Shown one piece after another: positions 31,850 through 42,202 of a stretch of DNA of 64,000 nt. The first letter of the stretch is position 1, and every line of letters starts with the position of its first letter. The notes beneath the pieces were generated by a model. That model did not search any database. It had not been told where the DNA came from and saw only the letters and a list, made by a program, of their open reading frames with translations. This DNA comes from Rossellomorea aquimaris (GTDB lineage Bacteria > Bacillota > Bacilli > Bacillales > Bacillaceae_B): positions 1 to 64,000 of the forward strand of contig NZ_JAIVAR010000002.1 in NCBI RefSeq assembly GCF_020171925.1, in the 5' to 3' direction. Position numbers and translations under genes: made by a program.

Positions 31850-32776
31850 ATGTTGAAAAATAACTCTGTGTTAACGGAAGGGGCACTCTTACTTGCCTTC
31901 TTCACGGTCTTATTGCTGGTGGCGGTCTATGTACCGATCATCGGGATTGCGGCATCACTTATATTACCATTGCCACTCATGCTCTTCAGTTCCAAATACT
32001 CGCTTAGGAATTCCTTGTTTGTATTCCTCGGCTCGCTCATACTCGGCTTCATCGTGGGAGGACCGATTGCGCTTCCGATTGCCTTTGCCGTTGGATCGAC
32101 GGCTCTTGTGATGGGATGGGGAATCAGGAATCACTGGAATAAGATGAGGATCTTCATGGCGGCTACGTTCGCGTTATTGATCAATATTGTGCTCGGGTTC
32201 GTCAGCTCGATTGCCCTCTTAGGTGTCAACATGGTCGAGGAGAGCTTGAATGAATCAAGGGATACATATACGTCATTATTTAATGGATTGGGTCAGGAGA
32301 CCGATCAGGCACTGAAGGAAAGCATGAATGATTCCATCGATTTGATCCAGACCCTGACGCCTGCGATGTTCCTTGGGATCGCTGCTGCCACCGCCCTCTT
32401 GTTCATCTGGGTGAACTTTCCCCTTTTGAAGAAGCTGGGGGTCACGGTACCGGCATTCAAGCCGTTCAGGAAATGGGTCCTTCCGAAAAGCATCCTATGG
32501 TACTACCTGATCGTCCTGATCGTCCCGATATTCGCACAGCCTGAAGAGGGGACGTACCTTTTCAATGCGGTCATGAATGTCCTGTATGTGCTTCAGACGC
32601 TGCTTGCCGTCCAGGGCTTGTCATTCCTTTATTTCCTGGGTCATCATAAGGGATGGTCGAAGGGGATTTTGATCTTATTGACCATCATTTCCATTCCCCT
32701 CCTTTATCTCGTGAGAATTTTAGGTATAATTGACTTAGGATTCAATCTTAGACAACGCCTACAACGTAAGTCATAG
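31850..32776 (+). CDS. yybS: DUF2232 membrane protein YybS
   Basis: 308 residues with about eight hydrophobic segments, starting MLKNNSVLTEGALLLAFFTV. YybS is always upstream of gdpP (yybT) in Bacilli, as here with 33 bp between. It is predicted to bind or transport a small ligand; its function is unknown. The start has GGGAG upstream. Confidence 0.92.
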   Translation: MLKNNSVLTEGALLLAFFTVLLLVAVYVPIIGIAASLILPLPLMLFSSKYSLRNSLFVFLGSLILGFIVGGPIALPIAFAVGSTALVMGWGIRNHWNKMRIFMAATFALLINIVLGFVSSIALLGVNMVEESLNESRDTYTSLFNGLGQETDQALKESMNDSIDLIQTLTPAMFLGIAAATALLFIWVNFPLLKKLGVTVPAFKPFRKWVLPKSILWYYLIVLIVPIFAQPEEGTYLFNAVMNVLYVLQTLLAVQGLSFLYFLGHHKGWSKGILILLTIISIPLLYLVRILGIIDLGFNLRQRLQRKS

Positions 32777-32809
32777 ATCTTTCAATTTTAAGTTCCAGGA
32801 GCTGAAATC

Positions 32810-34783
32810 ATGCCATCTTATTTTAATAAGCGAATGATCCGGTACCCTTTGTACGGTCTAGCTATATTAACAGCTCTTTTGTTAGTATCAGTCGCTTTTT
32901 ACAAATGGATTATTTCGTTAATCGGGTTGATTGTCTTTGGAGGTGCGTTTTTTCTCGCCTTTTATTTTGAAAAAAGGTCACACGAGGAAACGGAAGAGTA
33001 CATCTCCACCTTGTCCTACCGGGTGAAGCGTGTCGGTGAAGAGGCGCTGATGGAGATGCCGATCGGGATCATGCTGATCAATGATGAGTACTACATAGAA
33101 TGGACGAACCCTTTCCTGGCGTCCTGCTTCAATGAGGATTCGGTCGTGGGAAGGTCCCTTTATGATGTGGCAGAGAACCTTGTGCCCCTCATCAAACAGG
33201 AAGTGGATTCCGAGATCATCACGATGAACGAACGGAAGTATCACGTCATATTGAAGCTCGAAGAAAAGCTATTATACTTCTTCGATGTGACGGAACAGAA
33301 GGAGATCGAGAAACAGTATCATGAAGAACGCACGAATATCGCAATCATCTTCCTGGACAATTATGACGAATTGACTCAGGGGATGGATGACCAGACCCGA
33401 AGTAGCTTGAACAGCATGGTCACGTCGATCTTGAATAAATGGGCGAAGGAATACGGGGTATTTTTAAAAAGGGTGTCTTCCGAACGGTTCATTGCCGTCA
33501 TCAATGAGAAGATCCTACAAGTGCTTGAAAAAGAGAAATTCGGCATCCTGGATGATGTGCGGGATACGACGTCCAAGCAAAATGTCCCACTTACACTGAG
33601 CATCGGTGTCGGGACGGGGGTTTCGTCCCTTCCAGAGCTCGGGACACTGGCACAGTCGAGCCTTGACCTTGCCCTTGGCCGCGGAGGCGACCAGGTGGCC
33701 ATCAAGCAGACGAACGGGAAAGTGAAGTTCTACGGCGGTAAAACGAACCCGATGGAAAAGCGGACCCGTGTACGCGCACGCGTCATCTCGCATGCCTTGA
33801 GGGAAACGATGATTGAAAGTGATAAAGTCATCATCATGGGGCATAAGCATCCCGATATGGACGCGATCGGAGCGGCCATCGGGATCCGTAAGGTCGCCCA
33901 GATGAATCAGCGCGAAGGCTATGTGGTGCTGAACTTCAATGAAATCGATAATGGCGTCAAACGGATGATGAAGGAGATCAAGAACAATTCCGATCTTTAC
34001 TCCAGGTTCATCACACCGGAAGAAGCGCTCGAGATGGCAACCGACGATACGTTGCTCGTGGTCGTGGATACACACAAGCCGTCGCTTGTCATTGAAGAAA
34101 AGCTGTTGAACAAAATCGATAAAGTCGTCGTCATCGACCATCACAGGCGCGGTGAAGACTTTATTAAAAATCCGCTGCTCGTCTATATGGAGCCATATGC
34201 TTCCTCGACGGCGGAACTGGTGACGGAACTCTTAGAGTATCAGCCGAAGCATGAAAAGATTTCGATGCTTGAAGCGACGTCCCTCTTGGCGGGGATCATC
34301 GTGGATACAAAAAGCTTCACGCTCAGGACCGGGTCGCGGACGTTCGATGCGGCATCCTATCTCCGTGCGCAAGGTGCGGATACGGTCCTTGTCCAGAAGT
34401 TCCTGAAAGAGGATGTTGAAACGTATATCAAACGGGCACGCCTCATTGAATCGGTCGAGTTCTACCATGAAGGTGTGGCGATTGCGAAGGCCGACGACAA
34501 TACCATCTATGATTCCGTCCTGATCGCACAGGCGGCAGACACGCTCTTGACGATGGATGAGGTCATCGCCTCTTTCGTCATTTCAAAACGAGAGCCTGAT
34601 GTGATTGGGATCAGCGCACGTTCCCTTGGGGATGTGAACGTCCAGATCATCATGGAAAGCCTGCACGGAGGCGGCCATTTAACAAATGCCGCGACGCAAT
34701 TGAAGGATCTGTCGGTCGGTGAGGCAGAATATAAGCTGAAAGAAGCGTTAGATGAATATTTCGAAGGGAGAAAAGAGACATGA
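32810..34783 (+). CDS. gdpP: Cyclic-di-AMP phosphodiesterase GdpP
   Basis: 657 residues. Two N-terminal membrane segments are followed by a small PAS domain (about 60-150, heme-binding in B. subtilis), a degenerate GGDEF domain whose signature is replaced by SSERF, and DHH-DHHA1 catalytic domains. The manganese motifs are [11 protein letters not shown] (H345, D349, D351), D420-type (VVDTHKPSL) and DHHRRG (D443-H445). The DHHA1 end has [12 protein letters not shown]. It hydrolyses c-di-AMP and so controls potassium uptake and cell wall stress responses. The stop overlaps rplI by four bases. Confidence 0.96.
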   Translation: MPSYFNKRMIRYPLYGLAILTALLLVSVAFYKWIISLIGLIVFGGAFFLAFYFEKRSHEETEEYISTLSYRVKRVGEEALMEMPIGIMLINDEYYIEWTNPFLASCFNEDSVVGRSLYDVAENLVPLIKQEVDSEIITMNERKYHVILKLEEKLLYFFDVTEQKEIEKQYHEERTNIAIIFLDNYDELTQGMDDQTRSSLNSMVTSILNKWAKEYGVFLKRVSSERFIAVINEKILQVLEKEKFGILDDVRDTTSKQNVPLTLSIGVGTGVSSLPELGTLAQSSLDLALGRGGDQVAIKQTNGKVKFYGGKTNPMEKRTRVRARVISHALRETMIESDKVIIMGHKHPDMDAIGAAIGIRKVAQMNQREGYVVLNFNEIDNGVKRMMKEIKNNSDLYSRFITPEEALEMATDDTLLVVVDTHKPSLVIEEKLLNKIDKVVVIDHHRRGEDFIKNPLLVYMEPYASSTAELVTELLEYQPKHEKISMLEATSLLAGIIVDTKSFTLRTGSRTFDAASYLRAQGADTVLVQKFLKEDVETYIKRARLIESVEFYHEGVAIAKADDNTIYDSVLIAQAADTLLTMDEVIASFVISKREPDVIGISARSLGDVNVQIIMESLHGGGHLTNAATQLKDLSVGEAEYKLKEALDEYFEGRKET

Positions 34784-35226
34784 AAGTAATTTTCTTAAAA
34801 GATGTTAAGGGTAAAGGGAAAAAAGGCGAAGTGAAAAATGTCGCTGATGGATATGCACATAACTTCCTGTTGAAAAAAGGTCTGGCTGTCGAAGCGACGA
34901 ATGCCAATATGGGACAGCTTGAAGGTCAACAGAAGAAAGAACAGAAGCTTGCAGAGGAAGAGCTTCAAGAAGCGAAGAACTTAAAAGCGACGCTTGAGGA
35001 ACTGACGGTCGAGATGAAAGCGAAATCCGGTGAAGGCGGACGTCTTTTCGGTTCCATCACAAGCAAGCAGATCGCCGATGAGCTGAAAAAAGCACACGCG
35101 ATCAAAGTGGACAAGCGCAAGATCGAAATGAACGACGCAATCCGTTCATTAGGCTTCACAAATGTACCAGTGAAGCTTCATACAGACGTGATGGCTACCC
35201 TAAAAGTCCACGTCACGGAAGAATAA
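34780..35226 (+). CDS. rplI: 50S ribosomal protein L9
   Basis: 148 residues, [21 protein letters not shown], with the long connecting helix and C-terminal domain. The ATGA overlap with gdpP shows translational coupling, the conserved yybS-gdpP-rplI order. Confidence 0.96.
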   Translation: MKVIFLKDVKGKGKKGEVKNVADGYAHNFLLKKGLAVEATNANMGQLEGQQKKEQKLAEEELQEAKNLKATLEELTVEMKAKSGEGGRLFGSITSKQIADELKKAHAIKVDKRKIEMNDAIRSLGFTNVPVKLHTDVMATLKVHVTEE

Positions 35227-35296
35227 ACTTCACAACTTACGAAATTTGGTAACTTCATTGAGCGAAAAACATGATAAAATGAGAATAGATTGATAC

Positions 35297-35333
35297 AAAA
35301 TGTGATCTGGATTTTTTCCCGATCACATTTTTT
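35297..35333 (+). terminator. Terminator after rplI
   Basis: The stem AATGTGATC / GATCACATT is followed by T6. Confidence 0.85.
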
Positions 35334-35382
35334 CGGTAATAAATATCTTCCAATGGTTTTTCGAAATGGAGGTCATGAATAG

Positions 35383-36747
35383 ATGAACGAGATGTTACAA
35401 GAACGGATCCCACCTCAGAATATCGAGGCGGAACAAGCGGTACTCGGTGCGATCTTCCTGGAGCCGAGTGCGCTGACGACGGCTTCTGAAGGCTTGATCC
35501 CTGAAGATTTCTATCGTCACTCTCATCAAAAGATTTTCAATGTCATGCTGAAGCTTGGGGACGCCGGTAAGGCGGTCGACCTCATCACGGTGACAGAGGA
35601 ACTGGCTGCCGCGAAGGAACTCGAGGACGTCGGCGGCGTTGCTTATCTGAGTGAGCTCGCCGGTTCCGTACCGACGGCTGCCAATATAGAATATTATGCA
35701 AAAATCGTAGAAGAAAAGTCCTTGCTGCGCCGATTGATCCGGACGGCGACCGACATCGCAACCGACGGATATACCCGTGAAGACGAAGTCGATGCCCTCC
35801 TCGGTGAAGCGGAGAAAAACATCATGGAAGTCGCCCAGCGAAAGAATGCCGGAGCCTTCCACAATATCAAGGATGTACTCGTACGTACGTATGACAATAT
35901 CGAGACCCTGACAAACCGTAAAGGGGACGTAACCGGGATCCCGACCGGGTTCGCGGACCTCGACCACATGACGGCCGGATTCCAGCGAAATGACTTGATC
36001 ATCGTCGGAGCCCGTCCATCGATGGGTAAAACCGCCTTCGCCCTGAATATCGCCCAGAACGTAGCGGTCAAAGCGAAGGAAAACGTCGCGATCTTCTCCC
36101 TTGAGATGGGTGCAGAGCAGCTTGTCATGCGTATGCTTTGTGCCGAAGGGAACATCAACGCACAAAACCTCCGTACCGGTGAACTGACCGACGAAGACTG
36201 GAGAAAGCTGACGATGGCGATGGGGAGCCTCTCGAATGCCGGGATCTTTATCGATGATACCCCGGGGATCAAGGTCGGCGAAATCCGCTCGAAATGCCGC
36301 CGCCTCGCGCAGGAACACGGCCTCGGCATGATCCTGATCGACTATCTGCAATTGATCCAAGGGAATGGCCGCGGAGGAGAGAACCGTCAACAGGAGGTTT
36401 CTGAAATCTCCCGTTCCTTGAAAGGACTCGCCCGTGAGCTACAGGTGCCGGTCATCGCCCTTTCTCAGCTTTCCCGTGGAGTCGAGCAGCGTCAGGACAA
36501 GCGTCCGATGATGTCCGACATCCGTGAATCGGGAAGTATCGAGCAGGATGCCGACATCGTCGCCTTCCTGTATCGTGAAGACTATTACGACCATGATGCC
36601 GAGAACAAGAACATCATCGAAATCATCATCGCCAAGCAGCGTAACGGTCCTGTCGGGAACGTATCGCTCGCGTTCGTCAAGGAATACAATAAATTCGTTA
36701 ACTTGGAGCGGCGGTTTGATGATTCGGGCGTTCCGCCTGGTGCATAG
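35383..36747 (+). CDS. dnaC: Replicative DNA helicase DnaC (DnaB family)
   Basis: 454 residues. The N-terminal domain (RIPPQNIEAEQAVLGAIFLE) binds primase, and a RecA-like motor domain follows with GARPSMGKTAFALNIA (Walker A) and MILIDYLQLIQG (Walker B). The arginine finger region is QRNGPVGNVSLAF. The hexamer unwinds DNA at the fork. In B. subtilis the gene is called dnaC. A terminator follows, and purA, normally next, is displaced by an inserted ABC transporter gene. Confidence 0.97.
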   Translation: MNEMLQERIPPQNIEAEQAVLGAIFLEPSALTTASEGLIPEDFYRHSHQKIFNVMLKLGDAGKAVDLITVTEELAAAKELEDVGGVAYLSELAGSVPTAANIEYYAKIVEEKSLLRRLIRTATDIATDGYTREDEVDALLGEAEKNIMEVAQRKNAGAFHNIKDVLVRTYDNIETLTNRKGDVTGIPTGFADLDHMTAGFQRNDLIIVGARPSMGKTAFALNIAQNVAVKAKENVAIFSLEMGAEQLVMRMLCAEGNINAQNLRTGELTDEDWRKLTMAMGSLSNAGIFIDDTPGIKVGEIRSKCRRLAQEHGLGMILIDYLQLIQGNGRGGENRQQEVSEISRSLKGLARELQVPVIALSQLSRGVEQRQDKRPMMSDIRESGSIEQDADIVAFLYREDYYDHDAENKNIIEIIIAKQRNGPVGNVSLAFVKEYNKFVNLERRFDDSGVPPGA

Positions 36748-36754
36748 TGAATCG

Positions 36755-36789
36755 AAAAAACCAAGCGTGTGGTGCACGCTTGGTTTTTT
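36755..36789 (+). terminator. Terminator after dnaC
   Basis: AAAACCAAGCGTG / CACGCTTGGTTTT forms a perfect stem with a T6 tail. Confidence 0.92.
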
Positions 36790-36817
36790 GTTTTTTAGGA
36801 GGAATGACTTATATCTT

Positions 36818-36890
36818 AGCTTCTGGACGCTGGAGCTAGACCTGCAGCAGTCATCGTCTTCGTTTTGGCATCCAATTAATTGCTGGAACC
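36818..36890. repeat. Fragment of repeat elements
   Basis: CTTCTGGACGCTGGAGCTAGAC resembles the element nested at 54215 (GTCTAGCTTCGGCGG). GTCATCGTCTTCG followed by CCAATTAATTGCTGG resembles the 3' end of the hairpin family. This is probably a decayed composite. Confidence 0.35.
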
Positions 36891-37020
36891 GATTATTTGA
36901 GCTTTTTTAAAAAATCTTTTGGCAAATTAATGGTTTTGTTGGGAGATACGTTGTAAAAGTTGCATTCTAGAATGTAAGTCTAGGTTGTTGTGATAGGTAT
37001 TGGGGTATTTTTGGGCTCTA

Positions 37021-37225
37021 TATTATTAAAACCCACACTCTTATTATCAAAAAACGAAATATATTATCAAAAACGACTATGATATTATCAAAAATCCAAT
37101 TATATTATCAAAACCCGTTTTCAACCCTCTCTAAGAGCACCGATACCCCCGCACCGAGCCCAATCGCAAACCCAACCCAACTAACGGCCAAACACCAACG
37201 GCCAAACACCAACGGCCAAACACCA
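37021..37225 (-). repeat. Phased TTTTGATAATAAA array 3 plus 14-bp tandem repeat
   Basis: On the plus strand, ATTATCAAAA units begin at 37043, 37063, 37084 and 37104, with a decayed unit at 37022: steps of 21, 20, 21 and 20. The DNA to the right is C-rich and almost G-free, so the repeat's own strand has a G-rich leader. That stretch ends with three perfect head-to-tail copies of AACGGCCAAACACC (37183-37224), right at the end of the ABC transporter gene. Confidence 0.85.
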
Positions 37226-37228
37226 TCC

Positions 37229-38953
37229 CTACATAATCGTCGCATGCTGATGAGCATGAAGCTTCGTGAAAATCCCATCTTCAATCGCCAACAGCTCTTC
37301 ATGCGTCCCGTCCTCCGCGATCCCGTTCTCCGTCACGACGAGGATCCGGTCCGCTTTGCGGATGGTGGCAAGACGGTGGGCGATGACGAGTGTCGTCCGG
37401 TCTTTTGCCAGTTCGTTCAGTGCATCCTGGATGATCGCTTCGGTCTCGGTGTCGAGGGCGGACGTCGCTTCATCCAGAATAAGGATCTGCGGGTTCTTCA
37501 AGAACATTCTTGCAATCGATAATCGCTGCTTCTGACCTCCGGATAATTTCAAGCCGCGCTCCCCGATCTCTGTATCGTATCCATCCGGAAGGGAAGCGAT
37601 CAAATCGGTCAGGTGAGCACGGCGGGATGCCTCTTCGATCTCTTCCTGGGTGGCGTCCAATTTTCCATAAGCGATGTTTTCGCGGAGTGTCCCCGTGAAC
37701 AGGAACACATCCTGCTGCACGATCCCGATGTTGGAGCGGAGCGATTCCTTCGTCATGTCCCTGATGTCGATCCCATCGATGGTGATCGAGCCTGCCTCCA
37801 CGTCATAAAAGCGTGGGATCAAGGAACAGATCGTCGTTTTCCCTGCACCCGATGGTCCGACGAAGGCAACGGTCTGCCCCGGCGCGATGCTGAAGGATAG
37901 ATCGGTCAGGATCGGGCGCTGAGGCTCGTAGCCGAAGTGGACACCATTGAACGCGATCTTCCCTTTTAATTTCGCCACCTCGATGGCATCTGGACGGTTT
38001 TTTATATCCGGTTCGATGTCCATCAGTTCCGTGAACCGTTTGAAGCCGGCCATCCCTTTCGGATAAAGCTCAAGAAGGGCTGAAATCTTATCGATCGGCT
38101 TGAACAGGACATTCACGTAAAGGATGAACGCGACAAGCTCTCCGTACGTAAGGGCACCGGAGAAGCTGAGCCATGCCCCGTACACAAGGATGATCAGCGT
38201 CATCAGCCTGGTCGTGATATAGATCCCCGACAAATTGATGCTCATGACATTGTAGGCCTTTAGTTTTGACCGACGGAAGAACTGGTTGTTTTCATGGAAG
38301 CGGTCCATTTCGTATTGCTCGTTCGTGAATGACTGAACGACGCGCGATCCGGATACGCTGTCCTCCACCCTGCTGTTCACGTCGGCGATGTTGCCATACA
38401 TCTTCGTCCACGCTGCGTTCATCTTGATATTCGAGTACGAAATCAACCAGACGAGGAATGGTACGATGATGATGGCGACAAGCGCGAGCTTCACATTGAT
38501 CGTCAGCATGATCCAGAAGGCCCCGACGAACGTCATGATCGCGATGAATAAATCCTCGGGACCATGGTGGGCGAGCTCGCCGATATCCATCAGGTCATTC
38601 GTCACACGGCTCATGATATGACCGGTCTTCGTGTTATCGAAGAAGCGGAAGGATTGCCTCTGAACATGATGGAACAGCTCCCGCCTCATATCGGTCTCGA
38701 TGTTGATCCCGAGCTTATGGCCCCAGTAGTTGACGACGAACTGCATCCCAGAACTCATGATATAAAGCGCCAATAGCCCAGCACTCACGGCAATGATCGT
38801 CCCCCAATCCCCTTCAGGGAGCAGGGAATCGATGAACCATGACACGGCAATCGGGAACCCGAGCTCCAGAAGGCCGACAAGCACCGCACAAGCGAAATCT
38901 ATGTAAAACAGCCGCCTGTGAGGACGGTAATAACTAAAAAAACGTCTAATCAT
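37229..38953 (-). CDS. ABC exporter, fused permease and ATPase
   Basis: 574 residues, the half-transporter layout. A six-helix ABC-type-1 membrane domain (1-320) is followed by a nucleotide-binding domain with GPSGAGKTT (Walker A), LSGGQKQRLSIARM (signature), ILILDEATSALD (Walker B) and the H-loop VIAHRL. It is closest in feel to the YgaD/YknU multidrug or lipid exporter group; the substrate is unknown. It is transcribed against the fork and interrupts the usual dnaC-purA neighbourhood, so it was probably inserted. GAGGTGAGAGAGTAGG precedes the ATG. Confidence 0.9.
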   Translation of the reverse strand: MIRRFFSYYRPHRRLFYIDFACAVLVGLLELGFPIAVSWFIDSLLPEGDWGTIIAVSAGLLALYIMSSGMQFVVNYWGHKLGINIETDMRRELFHHVQRQSFRFFDNTKTGHIMSRVTNDLMDIGELAHHGPEDLFIAIMTFVGAFWIMLTINVKLALVAIIIVPFLVWLISYSNIKMNAAWTKMYGNIADVNSRVEDSVSGSRVVQSFTNEQYEMDRFHENNQFFRRSKLKAYNVMSINLSGIYITTRLMTLIILVYGAWLSFSGALTYGELVAFILYVNVLFKPIDKISALLELYPKGMAGFKRFTELMDIEPDIKNRPDAIEVAKLKGKIAFNGVHFGYEPQRPILTDLSFSIAPGQTVAFVGPSGAGKTTICSLIPRFYDVEAGSITIDGIDIRDMTKESLRSNIGIVQQDVFLFTGTLRENIAYGKLDATQEEIEEASRRAHLTDLIASLPDGYDTEIGERGLKLSGGQKQRLSIARMFLKNPQILILDEATSALDTETEAIIQDALNELAKDRTTLVIAHRLATIRKADRILVVTENGIAEDGTHEELLAIEDGIFTKLHAHQHATIM

Positions 38954-39111
38954 CCTACTCTCTCACCTCATTATTTAATTGGTTGAAAAATTCAAAATCC
39001 TTACTCAAACATATCAAAATTTTTAAATCCGGGCTATTTATTTTTGACTACTATGTCGCTTTAAAGCGTTGAGGGACGTACCTTCAAGCGGGAGCGGGCA
39101 CCTCTGTTTTT

Positions 39112-39183
39112 ACGAACATAAACAATAATACCTATTTTAATGTTCGTGTTTTGATTGACTTTCACCCTCTCTGTTGATAAAAT
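39112..39183 (+). promoter_or_regulatory. PurR box pair and purA promoter
   Basis: ACGAACAT (39112-39119) and its exact complement ATGTTCGT (39140-39147) form an inverted pair 20 bp apart, matching the CGAAC core of Bacillus PurBoxes. Eight bases on comes TTGACT (39155-39160), a 17-nt spacer and TAAAAT (39178-39183). PurR control of purA is known in B. subtilis, so repression by PurR and relief by PRPP is expected. Confidence 0.75.
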
Positions 39184-39234
39184 GAGTTTGTTTGAAAAAA
39201 GAGGGAATACTATTTCCCGTCGGAGGTGCTTAAT

Positions 39235-40527
39235 ATGTCTTCAGTAGTAGTAGTAGGTACGCAATGGGGAGACGAAGGAAAGGGAAAGATCACTGACTTC
39301 CTTTCTGAACATGCAGAAGTTATCGCACGTTATCAAGGTGGAAATAACGCGGGTCACACAATCAAATTCGATGGTGAAACGTATAAATTACATTTAATTC
39401 CTTCAGGTATTTTTTATAATGAAAAAATCTCGGTCATCGGTAATGGTATGGTGGTCGATCCGAAAGCATTGGTAAAAGAACTTAAATATCTTCACGATCG
39501 TGATGTCACAACGGAAAACCTGCGCATCAGTAACCGTGCCCACGTCATCCTTCCTTATCACTTGAAGCTTGACGAGGTGGAAGAAGAGCGTAAAGGTGCC
39601 AACAAGATCGGTACAACGAAAAAAGGGATCGGACCTGCTTACATGGATAAAGCGGCACGTATCGGAATCCGTATCGCGGATCTACTGGACCGTGCTTCGT
39701 TCGAAGAGAAGCTTGCACGCAATCTTGAAGAGAAAAACCGTCTTCTTGAGCGTTTTTATGAAACGGAAGGCTTCAAAATCGAGGATATCCTTGATGAGTA
39801 TTACGAGTACGGCCAACAGATCAAGAAGTACGTTGTCGATACATCCGTTGTATTGAACGACGCAATCGATAATGGACGCCGCGTCCTGTTCGAAGGCGCT
39901 CAAGGTGTTATGCTTGATATCGACCAGGGTACATACCCATTCGTTACATCTTCTAACCCGGTAGCGGGCGGAGTGACGATCGGTTCTGGTGTCGGCCCTA
40001 CGAAAATCAATCACGTTGTGGGTGTGTCAAAAGCGTATACGACTCGTGTAGGGGATGGACCTTTCCCAACTGAATTGAACAACGAAATCGGAGATCAAAT
40101 CCGTGAAGTCGGCCGTGAATACGGTACAACGACTGGACGTCCGCGCCGTGTCGGCTGGTTCGATAGCGTCGTTGTCCGTCATGCCCGCCGTGTCAGCGGA
40201 TTGACTGACCTGTCCTTGAACTCAATCGACGTTTTGACTGGCATCGAAACATTGAAAATCTGTGTCGCTTACAAATACAAAGGCGAAATCATGGAAGAGT
40301 TCCCTGCGAACCTCAACATCCTGGCTGAATGCGAGCCGGTATACGAAGAGCTTCCAGGCTGGACGGAAGACATCACAGGCTGCAAGTCGCTGTCTGAGCT
40401 TCCTGAAAATGCACGCCACTATCTAGAGCGCGTGTCCCAATTGACAGGAATTCCACTTAGCATCTTCTCTGTCGGACCAGACCGTTCCCAAACGAACGTT
40501 GTCCGCAGCGTGTGGAGTGTACGATAA
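39235..40527 (+). CDS. purA: Adenylosuccinate synthetase
   Basis: 430 residues from the ATG at 39235 after GGAGGTG. It joins aspartate to IMP using GTP, the first step from IMP to AMP. Motifs are [11 protein letters not shown] (the GTP loop), NNAGHTI (catalytic His), and [21 protein letters not shown]. The C-terminus has the GPDRSQT base-binding loop. It is monocistronic, with a PurR box pair upstream and a terminator downstream. Confidence 0.97.
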   Translation: MSSVVVVGTQWGDEGKGKITDFLSEHAEVIARYQGGNNAGHTIKFDGETYKLHLIPSGIFYNEKISVIGNGMVVDPKALVKELKYLHDRDVTTENLRISNRAHVILPYHLKLDEVEEERKGANKIGTTKKGIGPAYMDKAARIGIRIADLLDRASFEEKLARNLEEKNRLLERFYETEGFKIEDILDEYYEYGQQIKKYVVDTSVVLNDAIDNGRRVLFEGAQGVMLDIDQGTYPFVTSSNPVAGGVTIGSGVGPTKINHVVGVSKAYTTRVGDGPFPTELNNEIGDQIREVGREYGTTTGRPRRVGWFDSVVVRHARRVSGLTDLSLNSIDVLTGIETLKICVAYKYKGEIMEEFPANLNILAECEPVYEELPGWTEDITGCKSLSELPENARHYLERVSQLTGIPLSIFSVGPDRSQTNVVRSVWSVR

Positions 40528-40532
40528 GAATG

Positions 40533-40570
40533 AAAAAAAGAAGCTGATCCAACGGGTCAGCTTCTTTTTT
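40533..40570. terminator. Bidirectional terminator after purA
   Basis: AAAGAAGCTGAcC / GGTCAGCTTCTTT with A- and T-runs on either side lies between convergent purA and the potassium channel gene. Confidence 0.9.
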
Positions 40571-40574
40571 CGTT

Positions 40575-41594
40575 TTAGCTCAGTTGTTCGTACACACGGT
40601 CATGACAAACAATATAAAGGGTGTCCGACTGGACCAACTCGCGGTTGATGGCATCGGTGAAATCCATGCTGTCGTTAACGGCGAGGAGAATCGCCCCTTT
40701 ACTCAATAGATCCTCGGATGCTTCCTTGATCGTTTTCCATTCCGGTTTCGGCTCCAGTTCGTGGATGTTATTGCCGTATCGCTTGCTCAACAGCTGACGG
40801 AACAGGCTCGTCGTTCCAGGATGGATCGTTGCTTTTGCCATCAGGAACGAAACTGAATCATTGGAAAGGATGAAATCATCGACGGAGATATGCTTGAATT
40901 TAGGGATGTGGCGGTCCTCTGAAATCTCGACAATCGTATGAAGCTCCCTCTCATACGTCTTCGATAACCCTTCGACGGCTGAAGCAATCAAGAGCGTCTT
41001 GCCATCGATCAGCGACGGGTCCTCTATCCGCGAATCGGAGAAGATCGCCACCCTTTTGCTATCGAGGATATTCGCACGCATCAGGATGTCTTCATCCGAT
41101 GGGTCCCCTTGAATATAATGAACCTTTTCATGCTCGATCGGCGATTCACTGAGTGTATCGATCAGGACGATTTCCGCTTCCTCTGAATGAGCCAGTACTT
41201 CCGTGATGGCTTTTTCCGTTTTCTTGGACCAGTTGATATAAATAAAATGATCATTCATCGTATACTCAAGCTTCCCTTCCCTTTTGTATTTTTGAAACGT
41301 CGTGATGGCATCCACCGTCTTGCTGATCAGAAGTCCGATGATCCCGATCCCAAAGATGAACAGGAAGATCCCGAGCAGGCGCCCTCCCACTGTCACGGGA
41401 TAATAATCCCCGTATCCGACCGTGGTCAACGTCGTCATCGTCCACCAGAAACCATCAAACAAAGAAGGAAAGCTTTCTGGTTCCAACAAGTAAATACCGA
41501 ATGTACCCATTAAAATAATGATAATGGACAACAATAAAATAAAACCGAAATCCATCCTGGATACATGTTTCCAAAGCCTCATAAAAATGGCCAT
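40575..41594 (-). CDS. Two-TM potassium channel with RCK domain (YugO-like)
   Basis: 339 residues. TM1 (about 16-38), a pore loop with the potassium filter TTVGYGD (about 57-63) and TM2 (about 71-93) are followed by an RCK/TrkA-N domain (110-230) and an extra C-terminal domain. It resembles MthK and B. subtilis YugO, which carries electrical signals in biofilms. It is divergent from the YjfC-type operon, with 143 bp between, so they could share control. The RCK glycine motif is weak, so the ligand is unclear. Confidence 0.87.
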   Translation of the reverse strand: MAIFMRLWKHVSRMDFGFILLLSIIIILMGTFGIYLLEPESFPSLFDGFWWTMTTLTTVGYGDYYPVTVGGRLLGIFLFIFGIGIIGLLISKTVDAITTFQKYKREGKLEYTMNDHFIYINWSKKTEKAITEVLAHSEEAEIVLIDTLSESPIEHEKVHYIQGDPSDEDILMRANILDSKRVAIFSDSRIEDPSLIDGKTLLIASAVEGLSKTYERELHTIVEISEDRHIPKFKHISVDDFILSNDSVSFLMAKATIHPGTTSLFRQLLSKRYGNNIHELEPKPEWKTIKEASEDLLSKGAILLAVNDSMDFTDAINRELVQSDTLYIVCHDRVYEQLS

Positions 41595-41737
41595 ATAACC
41601 GCTCCTTATTCAGAAATCATAGTATAATCATACCAATAATGGGGTTGTAAATGAAACCATTCCGTTGTTCAATCGTATAAAGGGTAATGGAACCGGATGC
41701 GAATAGAGAAAAGTGAATTTTAAGGAGGAGAGTAAAG

Positions 41738-42202
41738 ATGACAAGACCCATACTGGAGTACCGGCTTCTGAAAGGCATGAATGGCTTTGAACCCATCTTT
41801 CATTATCCGGATATCGAACTCGGCCAGATCCTCGCGCGCAGGGAATGTGAGTTTTTTGTCAAAGAAGGCATTACATACAAGCAGCGCTCTTCTGCAAAGG
41901 AAGGGAATCTCTTTCTTATCTATGTCGATACGTATGAAGAGGAGCCTGTCACCGACCCGTTGTTCCCGCCGCCGGGACTTTTACTCGAAATCCGTGAGTT
42001 GGACCAGAGGAAGAATCACCCGATCCTGAAACAGGAAACATACGAGGATCATCTCGATATTCTGAGTGTGATCGGTTCTGTATATATTTATATCGATGGC
42101 CATGAGTATGAACGGGACTCTGCAGAAATCGATGAAGACCGATCCGTTTATATCCTATATGTGAAAGCGACAGGTGAAACGCTGAAGGAGGAAGCACGAT
42201 GA
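41738..42202 (+). CDS. Uncharacterised 154-residue protein, first in YjfC-type operon
   Basis: No family recognised. The protein is acidic, without membrane segments or a signal. It alternates short beta-like strands (LFLIYVDTYEEEP, SVYIYIDGHEYERD, SVYILYVKATG), suggesting an all-beta or mixed fold. AAGGAGGAGAG lies upstream of the ATG. The stop overlaps the next gene by four bases (ATGA), so it is coupled to the lipoprotein and ligase genes and probably works with them. Confidence 0.7.
   Translation: MTRPILEYRLLKGMNGFEPIFHYPDIELGQILARRECEFFVKEGITYKQRSSAKEGNLFLIYVDTYEEEPVTDPLFPPPGLLLEIRELDQRKNHPILKQETYEDHLDILSVIGSVYIYIDGHEYERDSAEIDEDRSVYILYVKATGETLKEEAR

Noticed and set aside
39209-39222. 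TATTTCCCGTCGGA as a Noc-binding site
   Set aside because: The Noc site is the palindrome ATTTCCCGGGAAAT; only the left half matches, and the right half overlaps the purA ribosome site.
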